Source of the DNA: an uncultured Prevotellaceae bacterium
GTDB taxonomy: Bacteria; Bacteroidota; Bacteroidia; Bacteroidales; Muribaculaceae
DNA length: 5,308 bases
NCBI GenBank assembly: GCA_937892085.1
Contig: CALAVD010000110.1
Location: forward strand, 1 to 5,308
Direction of reading: 5' to 3'
Part shown: positions 1 through 5,308 of the stretch, one piece after another
Layout: the number at the start of each line of letters is the position of its first letter
Numbering within the stretch: position 1 is the first letter of the stretch
Notes under the pieces: generated by a model
The model's database searches: none
What the model was told of the DNA's origin: nothing
What the model saw: the letters and a program-made list of their open reading frames with translations, nothing else
Position numbers and translations under genes: made by a program

Positions 1-3000
1 CTTTGACTGATGTGTCGACGATATCAAGTGTTCAAACATTGTCAGGGACTACCGTTGAAGCGACTGTTGTTCCAACCCAATATTCACAAACTTTGAGTGT
101 AACATTCAGCACGGGTCTTGAATATGAGGAAGGTAAGAACCTCATAATTCAAACGGTGAATACCACGACCGGAACTTGTAACTCTTATGATGATAATACT
201 TCCTGGTATGGAATATCAACAGATGGTAATTATTCGTATTGTAATAAAGGCAGTGGTGGGTCTCAGGCGTTTCTCCCTCAAATGACTATTGAATATGAAC
301 CTGGTGTGCATGATCCCTATGCTGCCACCCTCACTGGTGATGGTGCTTTTGGTAAAGTGAAACGTTATCAAACTGAATCAAAAACATTCACTGTCAAGAA
401 TACGGGTGCAAACGAGTTCACACCGGTAATGACCATTACCGGCGACCAGGTGTTTAGCGTTACCAGTACCGGGCAGGGCGCATTGGAAAGTGGCGCCTCG
501 CGAGACTACACCGTTGCCTTCTCTCCAAGTGCTGTGGAGCAATATAGCGCAACACTCACTTTGACTGCACAGGAAAGCGAAGCTGCTGATATCAACGCGA
601 CAGCTCAGCTGAGTGGTGAAGGCATGAATGTTCAAGATGTGCCAGTCGCTGATGGTACTAATACTAATGGCTATGTGCCAGTATATATGTATTATTTTGA
701 GCAGAATAACCATGGACAGATTATCTATACTCCTGATGATCTTGGTTTGACTCCTGGCAGCAAAATCTATTCTATCACATTCCATGCAAGTGCTGACCTG
801 ACAAATGTTGGTGGTACAAACAAAAACGAAAATAATACTGTTACGCTGAAGTTGGGTGAGACAGATGACGAAACTTATTCGTCAACTACATTCATCACTA
901 CCGGTTTGACGACTGTTGCCACAAATAGTGAAATGTTTACCGGCACAAAGGAAGTGACATTTACTTTAAGTACTCCTTACGAATATCAAGGCGGCAACCT
1001 CGTGGTTGACGCATCGTCAAGTGCTCTCTCCAGTGGTGCTTATGCAAGCAGTGGCTTCTCATGGTACGGTATAACAAAAAATGGGGCGAGTCTTCAAACT
1101 AACAGTTCTTCAACTCTTGGAACAACAGGTACCCAACGCAACTTCTTGCCTAAGATGACATTGAAGGTTGAGATGGCAGCAGGTGAAGAAACCAAAGAAC
1201 TTGACTTTGGAATAGTTGACGTGGGTAACACTAAGACAATGACTGCTTATGTGGCGAACCCAAGTAGTGAGCAAGTGACGGCAACTGTCACTGCCACAGC
1301 ACCATTCACAGTAGCAAGTAGCACTGTTGTTCTGGCACCTTCGGAGGAGGGGACAACAACTATCCCCGTGACCTTCTCACCCACATCGCCTTCAAGCTAT
1401 AGTGGAACCCTTACTATAGTGGCCGGTGATAAGACTACAGTCATTAAATTGTCGGGTATTGGTAATCAGTCGGGCGTGCCTTGCACCCGCGACTCATTGT
1501 TCTTTGCCGGCATAGAGTACAAATGGCCCATCTCGACCGAGGCCAACACTTCTTCTCTTGACGAGATAGCAACCGACCCCGACCAAATCATCGCCATGCT
1601 CCGCGAGGTTTATATGAACAAGAACATCCCTGGAAATTACAAGCGAGGCTACACCTCAACAGGCGGTAGTGAAGACTACGATGATGTTAGTTATTCTGGT
1701 GTAGGAAGTATAAGTAGAAGTAATAGTGTTTACAGCTATAATAATAACTTGGGTTGGTCAATACCTAATAAAACAGATTTATTACAGACAACAAGTGGCA
1801 ATTACACTTTCACTTATATGAATCCAACTGATTATAAGCCTAATATTGAAGGTGTAACTTTGGTGTTGATAGAAATGGCTGATGATTATGATTTGGCTAC
1901 TTATGATTTCCCTGAAGGTAGTGGCTATGATTATCTAAAGTCCTTCATTTCAACAACAATTAAATCGTCACGAGTGATAACTCAAGCTAAACGTGTAGGA
2001 GAAGATTTTGACAGGGGTACACTTTTCAAAATTGACTGTGACAAGATGAACAAGTTCTTCCTGCTCGCAAAAGGACAATTAAGATGGGTGCATGATTCAC
2101 ATTATGCTGAAAATTTAAATGATGATAATTATATTTTAGGTAGCACTGCATGTCCAGAACCATGTTATGTGTATTATCAAAATAACAGTAACTATCGTGG
2201 CTTCTATGATAGTGATGGTTCTATTCCTTTGTTCTCTCACATGTTTGAGCAATTCAGTCCTGTTGTTGTAGAGACTGGTGCAAATATTGATGACCTATAT
2301 CAGAGCATGGTGTCGGACGACATGACAACTTTTGGCGTTTATCATGATTGTATTACAATTCCATTTGCAATTACTAGTAGCGAAAATATAGAGAATGAGC
2401 ATGGTCACGAGTTCATGATGTATGGCCTTGAATCTGATGCTGTCGATTGTCAGGATGTGCGCGACATGATGTTCTTCGTGCCAGACTATCGCATGATGAA
2501 AGACGATGATCGTGATTTTGTTGAAAACTATCAGAAGTTCAATAACTACAATGCTGAGCATCGACCCACGATGGGATTGTTTGTTATTCGTCAGAACGAT
2601 ATCACTGGTGAGCAAGTAGCTAATGAGGAAACCTATAGACTGCACTTGACATGGAAGTCTAATTTGCTTGACTTCCTTCCTGGTGGACAAGGTCAATACA
2701 CTCTCTATCGCGTCACCTACGATGACAATGGCAACAAGGTTTATACCGCAGTAGGCGAGTTCGATCCCAATACATTAGAGTATTACGATGACGTGCCCAT
2801 GCAGCAGAGCAGCCAGGAGGTGACCTACGTTGTTGAAGGTCAGGATGTAGAGAAGTTCCTGAGCTTGCAGATGTCTAACGAGGAGAGCTACATCATCCCC
2901 GGCTTAGACCCCTCGGAGATGGTGATGCTCAAGAATGCCACCTACTATAGCCGTTACAACCCCCAGACCGAGAAGAACTGCTATAGCAATAAGATCACGC

Positions 3001-5006
3001 TGAGCAACAATGCTTATGGTCTGAACACCAATAACATTACTGCTGAGACCCAGATGACCGTCAACCGAGTTCACAACGAGGTGGTTGATGGCGTAAGCAC
3101 CGCCGTGAAAGAGGTGATTGCAACCATCACTTTCAACACAAGCAACAACACCATGACTGTTGTAATGGATAAGCAAAGCGCAAGTAGCGAGTATCCCAAT
3201 GGCAATAGCAGTGGCAGTGCCGCCGGTTATCACGCCAACCCTGGCGCGACCACTTGGGTTCAAAGCTACACCGTGCCGACTACGGGCAGCAATGCCGGAA
3301 ACATCGTCTTCACCTTGCCAATCTACGACAACTTTGTGGTAGATGTTTCGCAGAATGAGCACCCCTCGTCTTATACCTATGGCGTAGAGACCAACTATGA
3401 TGCCGGTAATCCTGTGTCGGTTTACCTGAGTGTTGGCGCTCCATACACCGAAAACAATCCTGTTTGGTATGCTTGGACTTGGACAAATGCATCTGGTGGC
3501 CGTTGGATAGAGGGCTCTGCTTATGAGGATGGACTTTTGAAGTTTGCTCCTGTTAAAGATAATATTATCTTTGTAAGAATGGATCCTAATGCAAGTGGAC
3601 CTTCGTTTGAGTCAAGTGAAGGTATGTGGAATAAAACTGGAGACTTATCTCTATCAGGATATAAGGGACACACCTTTACAATCAACAGTTGGTTGGATGG
3701 CTATTGGTCAAACGATGCTATAGCCGAAATGGCCCACAGCAACAACATTCGTGTTCCGGTCTATAAGACAGGTTCGCAAATGACCAGCTTCACCAAGGCC
3801 GAAGTGGATGCCGATGTTGATGGCTATCATATCGAAATTCCCAATAAGGTGGTCTTTGACGTGGACGTTCAGCTGGGTAGCAAGTCCGAGATTCTGCGCT
3901 ACGACGCTTATCGCTGGATGAACACCGCTCCCGCGTTACGCTACATTCTTGAAACGGTAGATGGCGATGACGAGGAAGACATTGCTCCAACCGGAATCGC
4001 AGGCAACCAGGGAACTGAATATTCAGTATCGATGAATAAGGTGGGCACTGCCGACTATATCACCAGCACAGCTGGGATAGGAGCTAACGGCTGGGGCGTG
4101 GCACACTTCGAGGATATGGTTCCTGCCAAGCACGACGGTGACGCCATCTTCGACTATGCCCCCGTGGTAGAGACCCTGGCGTCGGGATTTGATATTAATC
4201 GTACCGACTATAATACCTATGGAGGTCCAATGCAGAGCACTGCTACTGCTAAGGCAGAGATCTCGGTTGTTCAACCCGACAATGAATATCCTCTCATGAG
4301 CACTTATTCTTGGACAGATGAAGGCAAAAAATATTCTTATTATAATATCAACGTCAAAGTTGATACCAAGGAGTTGCCCACAGGTTACGACATCTATATG
4401 ATTCGTGCTTGGCGTGAGATAGATGAGTCACTACTTGGTGAGGAGTACGAAGAAATGGAAGGACGCATCAGCGGTGATATCCTCTTTGAGGAGATTAAAT
4501 ATCCTGATTATGACAAGAATGACCCCTATGTTCTTGGTAGCCAGGAGGAAGATGCCCAAGTGGTTGGCACTGACGGCCAAAATCACACTTACCGTTGCTT
4601 CCGTGGCACATTTGGCGCTCAGAAGCTGCGCACCAATGAGCCTGCAAGCGATAATTCAGTAATCGATGAACTTGATGCTTTATTCACAGTTCGCATCTAC
4701 TTCACTAAGAATGAAAATCTGCCCCAGACACAGAGCGAAGTTAGTGGTGCTCCTGCCTTACGCGATGGAGAACCCACAGCCGCTGGCGATGGCAGGTTCT
4801 ATGTAGTAGAAGCCGTTGTGGATAAGACATTTAAGTCTAATGAGGTTGTGACTGGTATCATCCAAAACCTCAACGCTCGTCAGGTGGTTAGTGAGAAATA
4901 CTATAATGTGGCTGGTATTGAGAGCGACACTCCGTTCCAGGGTGTAAACATCGTGGTTACTCGCTACAGCGATGGCACCACCACCACCACTAAGGTCTTG
5001 AAATAA
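1..5006 (+). CDS. Giant modular cell-surface/secreted adhesin-like protein, 5' truncated
   Basis: The frame is open from the left edge (first full codon at base 3, a TTG inside a beta-rich module) to TAA 5004-5006. It gives 1667 visible residues; the true start, signal peptide and ribosome binding site lie upstream. Residue n is codon 3n to 3n+2. Domains: partial beta module (1-100); ASH/choice-of-anchor-D-like fold (about 108-207); complete second module (211-390); second ASH-like fold (about 397-488); unassigned central region (489-870) with CPEPC at 717-721; possible fibronectin-III-like segment (about 874-975); CBM-like beta domain (about 1136-1237); acidic aromatic region (1318-1610); T9SS-like tail (about 1618-1667). 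The composition is rich in Thr, Ser, Asn, Asp and Tyr with no long hydrophobic segment, which fits export. No catalytic motif is visible. It resembles uncharacterised Bacteroidales surface proteins; a role in adhesion or glycan binding is inference. It ends its transcription unit at the terminator 29 bases downstream. Confidence 0.93.
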   Translation, partial: LTDVSTISSVQTLSGTTVEATVVPTQYSQTLSVTFSTGLEYEEGKNLIIQTVNTTTGTCNSYDDNTSWYGISTDGNYSYCNKGSGGSQAFLPQMTIEYEPGVHDPYAATLTGDGAFGKVKRYQTESKTFTVKNTGANEFTPVMTITGDQVFSVTSTGQGALESGASRDYTVAFSPSAVEQYSATLTLTAQESEAADINATAQLSGEGMNVQDVPVADGTNTNGYVPVYMYYFEQNNHGQIIYTPDDLGLTPGSKIYSITFHASADLTNVGGTNKNENNTVTLKLGETDDETYSSTTFITTGLTTVATNSEMFTGTKEVTFTLSTPYEYQGGNLVVDASSSALSSGAYASSGFSWYGITKNGASLQTNSSSTLGTTGTQRNFLPKMTLKVEMAAGEETKELDFGIVDVGNTKTMTAYVANPSSEQVTATVTATAPFTVASSTVVLAPSEEGTTTIPVTFSPTSPSSYSGTLTIVAGDKTTVIKLSGIGNQSGVPCTRDSLFFAGIEYKWPISTEANTSSLDEIATDPDQIIAMLREVYMNKNIPGNYKRGYTSTGGSEDYDDVSYSGVGSISRSNSVYSYNNNLGWSIPNKTDLLQTTSGNYTFTYMNPTDYKPNIEGVTLVLIEMADDYDLATYDFPEGSGYDYLKSFISTTIKSSRVITQAKRVGEDFDRGTLFKIDCDKMNKFFLLAKGQLRWVHDSHYAENLNDDNYILGSTACPEPCYVYYQNNSNYRGFYDSDGSIPLFSHMFEQFSPVVVETGANIDDLYQSMVSDDMTTFGVYHDCITIPFAITSSENIENEHGHEFMMYGLESDAVDCQDVRDMMFFVPDYRMMKDDDRDFVENYQKFNNYNAEHRPTMGLFVIRQNDITGEQVANEETYRLHLTWKSNLLDFLPGGQGQYTLYRVTYDDNGNKVYTAVGEFDPNTLEYYDDVPMQQSSQEVTYVVEGQDVEKFLSLQMSNEESYIIPGLDPSEMVMLKNATYYSRYNPQTEKNCYSNKITLSNNAYGLNTNNITAETQMTVNRVHNEVVDGVSTAVKEVIATITFNTSNNTMTVVMDKQSASSEYPNGNSSGSAAGYHANPGATTWVQSYTVPTTGSNAGNIVFTLPIYDNFVVDVSQNEHPSSYTYGVETNYDAGNPVSVYLSVGAPYTENNPVWYAWTWTNASGGRWIEGSAYEDGLLKFAPVKDNIIFVRMDPNASGPSFESSEGMWNKTGDLSLSGYKGHTFTINSWLDGYWSNDAIAEMAHSNNIRVPVYKTGSQMTSFTKAEVDADVDGYHIEIPNKVVFDVDVQLGSKSEILRYDAYRWMNTAPALRYILETVDGDDEEDIAPTGIAGNQGTEYSVSMNKVGTADYITSTAGIGANGWGVAHFEDMVPAKHDGDAIFDYAPVVETLASGFDINRTDYNTYGGPMQSTATAKAEISVVQPDNEYPLMSTYSWTDEGKKYSYYNINVKVDTKELPTGYDIYMIRAWREIDESLLGEEYEEMEGRISGDILFEEIKYPDYDKNDPYVLGSQEEDAQVVGTDGQNHTYRCFRGTFGAQKLRTNEPASDNSVIDELDALFTVRIYFTKNENLPQTQSEVSGAPALRDGEPTAAGDGRFYVVEAVVDKTFKSNEVVTGIIQNLNARQVVSEKYYNVAGIESDTPFQGVNIVVTRYSDGTTTTTKVLK
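3..623 (+). repeat. Protein module copy 1 (partial): WYGI/FLPxMT beta module plus ASH-like domain
   Basis: This is the first of two tandem copies of a two-domain unit, cut at its 5' end. Visible residues 1-100 carry the C-terminal half of the beta module: VTF (33-35), the EYEEGKNL strand (40-47), SWYGI (67-71) and FLPQMT (90-95). Residues about 108-207 form an ASH/choice-of-anchor-D-like immunoglobulin fold with the markers TFTVKNTG (128-135), VAFSPSAVEQYSATLTL (171-187) and closing LSGEG (203-207). ASH-like folds in bacteria usually act as spacers or binding domains in exported proteins. The copy is recognised by matching motifs in the same order in copy 2; the domain name comes from family recall, not a profile search. 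Confidence 0.75.
633..1466 (+). repeat. Protein module copy 2 (complete): YVPxYxYY beta module plus ASH-like domain
   Basis: This is the complete second copy. Residues 211-390 begin with VADGTNTNGYVPVYMYYFEQ (215-234), typical of the opening of a repeated Bacteroidales surface module. They continue through ITFHAS (258-263), VTFTLSTPYEYQGGNL (318-333), SWYGI (353-357) and FLPKMT (381-386). Residues about 397-488 form the second ASH-like fold: KELDFGIVDVGNTKT (398-412), VTFSPTSPSSYSGTLTI (456-472) and closing LSGIG (483-487). Its DFG-VxVG opening is a typical choice-of-anchor-D start and is clearer than in copy 1. The two copies share motif order but little exact sequence, so the duplication is old or the copies diverged quickly. 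Confidence 0.75.
1467..2612 (+). other. Central region of unknown function within the large protein (residues 489-870)
   Basis: I recognise this only as a segment shared by uncharacterised Bacteroidales surface proteins and cannot assign a fold. Visible landmarks are IATDPDQIIAMLREVYMNKN (522-541), DDVSYSGVG (560-568), YTFTYMNPTDYKP (601-613), TLFKIDCDKMNKFFLLAKGQ (673-692), CPEPC (717-721), HGHEFMMYGLE (800-810) and VRDMMFFVPDYR (819-830). It holds six cysteines (493 just after the ASH domain, then 679, 717, 721, 783, 816), many for an exported protein, so disulfides or a metal site are possible. Bases 1681-1860 are only about 30% GC by hand count, against about 52% at 1501-1620 in the same frame. 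Boundaries are approximate. Confidence 0.55.
3408..3713 (+). other. CBM-like beta domain within the large protein (residues about 1136-1237)
   Basis: The block has the motif order of a small beta-sandwich seen in Bacteroidota secreted proteins that resembles starch-binding modules: PVSVYLSVGAP (1137-1147), a Trp-rich strand VWYAWTW (1154-1160), GGRWIEG (1165-1171), NIIFVRMDPNA (1187-1197), MWNKTGDLSL (1208-1217), and TFTINSWLDGYW (1224-1235). Surface tryptophans in such domains often stack on sugars, so glycan binding is plausible but not shown. The flanks differ in character: an NTSNNTMTV stretch before and a charged VDADVDGYHIEIPNKV strand after. Within the block, bases 3541-3720 are about 38% GC by hand count, against about 52% at 3361-3420 and 53% at 3901-3960. 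It is most likely a discrete domain inserted in the protein. Confidence 0.55.
4854..5003 (+). other. C-terminal tail resembling a T9SS (Por secretion) sorting domain
   Basis: The last 50 residues end with KYYNVAGIESD (1632-1642), a FQGVNIVVTRYSDGT strand pair (1645-1659), a five-threonine run and a terminal KVLK. The layout 'YN..G.....G..I.V....DG....KV.K' matches the general pattern of type IX secretion type A sorting domains, which are cleaved as the protein passes the outer membrane of Bacteroidota. The substitution of V-N-I for the usual G-x-Y/I-x-V makes the match imperfect. It may instead be a related C-terminal fold that is common in Prevotella-like surface proteins. No LPxTG motif or membrane anchor is present. 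Confidence 0.5.
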
Positions 5007-5034
5007 AAATTTTAGATAAGATTTTTTATTGACG

Positions 5035-5070
5035 AGGAGAGCGGCCCCAGGCTGCTCTCCTTGATTTTTT
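5035..5070 (+). terminator. Intrinsic terminator of the surface-protein gene
   Basis: Bases 5035-5046 pair with 5050-5061 around a three-base CCA loop (5047-5049). This gives a 12-bp stem that is GC-rich, with one G-U pair (5043/5053) and an outer A-T pair. It is followed by TTGATTTTTT (5061-5070). The stem starts 29 bases after the stop codon. The opposite strand lacks a T-run after the hairpin, so it should act only on + strand transcripts, separating the large gene from the downstream tRNA gene. Confidence 0.92.
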
Positions 5071-5071
5071 C

Positions 5072-5143
5072 TATACTAACTAGATTTTATAGACTAAATA
5101 GACTATATAGATTTTATAGATTAAATAGATTTTCGAGAATTTA
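5072..5143. repeat. AT-rich tandem array of a 9-bp unit (TAGAYTWWA)
   Basis: Bases 5081-5125 are five contiguous units that each fit TAGAYTWWA exactly. A sixth (5126-5134) differs only in its last base. Degenerate units flank them on each side (TATACTAAC at 5072-5080; GAGAATTTA at 5135-5143). A 27-bp higher-order period is also visible: 5081-5107 and 5108-5134 match at 23 of 27 positions. The array lies between the terminator and the tRNA promoter and encodes nothing. It may be a slippage-prone spacer or a cluster of binding sites; the sequence does not decide. Confidence 0.8.
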
Positions 5144-5184
5144 TAGTTACGTGAGTTGTTCTTTTTCATAATTATTGTAAAATA

Positions 5185-5216
5185 TTTGGTGGATTGAAAA
5201 AATGTTCGTACCTTTG
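5185..5216 (+). promoter_or_regulatory. Bacteroidota-type housekeeping promoter for tRNA-Ser
   Basis: A TTTG box (5185-5188) and a TACCTTTG box (5209-5216) are separated by 20 bp. This is the Bacteroidota -33/-7 pattern (TTTG, TAnnTTTG) used by their primary sigma factor, which does not follow the E. coli -35/-10 consensus. The upstream DNA is very AT-rich, as is common for stable-RNA promoters. Transcription should start a few bases after 5216, leaving a leader of about 40 bases that RNase P removes to give the tRNA 5' end at 5263. Confidence 0.87.
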
Positions 5217-5262
5217 CACCCGCATTTAAGAGAAAGTGCAGTTTTCAGGGCGTAAGCCGTGA

Positions 5263-5308
5263 GGAAGTTTGGGTGAGTGGCTGAAACCAGCAGTTTGCTA
5301 AACTGCCG
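5263..5308 (+). tRNA. tRNA-Ser (anticodon GCT), 3' part beyond the window
   Basis: The 5' half of a class II tRNA is visible: acceptor strand GGAAGTT (5263-5269), T8-G9, D stem GGT/ACC (5272-5274 with 5286-5288) around the serine-type loop GAGTGGCTGAA, anticodon stem GCAGT/ACTGC (5290-5294 with 5302-5306), loop TTGCTAA with anticodon GCT (5297-5299), and the first two bases of the variable arm. GCT reads AGC and AGU serine codons. The long variable arm, T arm and 3' acceptor strand are past the right edge, so completeness cannot be judged. The promoter at 5185-5216 drives it. Confidence 0.93.

Noticed and set aside
3..5. TTG at base 3 as a start codon
   Set aside because: It lies in the middle of a beta module whose first half is missing, only two bases from the window edge, with no room for a ribosome binding site or signal peptide. 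The gene is truncated by the window.
2403..2420. HGHEFMM (residues 800-806) as the start of an HExxH metallopeptidase site
   Set aside because: The residue four after H802 is Met, not His, giving HExxM, and no downstream zincin glutamate context is evident.
2295..2696. Minus-strand open frame of 133 codons, and similar minus-strand frames at 378-785, 2904-3362, 3310-3492, 3790-3990 and 4023-4274
   Set aside because: All lie wholly inside the long + strand gene. Their translations show no recognisable domain, and several look like complements of Asp/Asn/Thr-rich coding sequence (His/Ile/Val-rich). The + strand frame has coherent domains throughout.
4423..4662. Plus-strand 79-codon frame in an alternative phase
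   Set aside because: It overlaps the large gene out of frame, in a stretch where the main frame keeps sensible protein sequence. I see no convincing reason to treat it as a separate gene.
5168..5175. ATAATTAT palindrome upstream of the promoter
   Set aside because: Eight-base palindromes are expected by chance in DNA this AT-rich, and no second copy was seen nearby.
5222..5239. Small hairpin in the tRNA leader (GCA-TTT pairing with AAA-TGC)
   Set aside because: It has only six pairs with a bulge, of which four are A-T or weakly placed. It is too weak to call a regulatory element or riboswitch in a tRNA leader.
1..5308. CRISPR array, insertion sequence or phage attachment site
   Set aside because: I saw no repeat-spacer pattern, transposase, integrase or terminal inverted repeats. 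The tRNA-Ser could be an integration site in principle, but its 3' end, where attachment sites usually lie, is outside the window.

Overview
The window looks like a piece of a Bacteroidales chromosome, most likely of the Prevotella or Muribaculaceae type. Two things point there. The single promoter has the Bacteroidota layout (TTTG, 20-bp spacer, TAnnTTTG). The single large gene encodes a kind of repetitive beta-rich surface protein that I know from gut and oral Bacteroidales. The genus is an inference.

Bases 1-5006 are one open frame on the + strand. It enters from the left edge without a visible start and ends at TAA 5004-5006. The visible 1667 residues make a giant extracytoplasmic, adhesin-like protein with no recognisable enzyme core. 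In order they hold: the tail of a beta-rich 'YVPxYxYY...WYGI...FLPxMT' module; an ASH/choice-of-anchor-D-like immunoglobulin fold; a full second copy of that pair; a large central region of unknown function; a possible fibronectin-III-like segment; a compact beta domain resembling starch/carbohydrate-binding modules; an acidic, aromatic C-terminal region; and a tail resembling type IX secretion sorting domains. Base composition swings sharply inside the frame, from about 30% to about 60% GC in hand-counted 60-base lines.

Bases 5007-5262 are intergenic. They hold a strong intrinsic terminator (5035-5070), an AT-rich array of 9-bp units (about 5072-5143), and a promoter (5185-5216) with a short leader.

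Bases 5263-5308 are the 5' part of a tRNA-Ser with anticodon GCT, cut by the right edge. The surface-protein gene and the tRNA gene are separate transcription units separated by the terminator. All other open frames in the window are antisense or out-of-frame shadows of the large gene.
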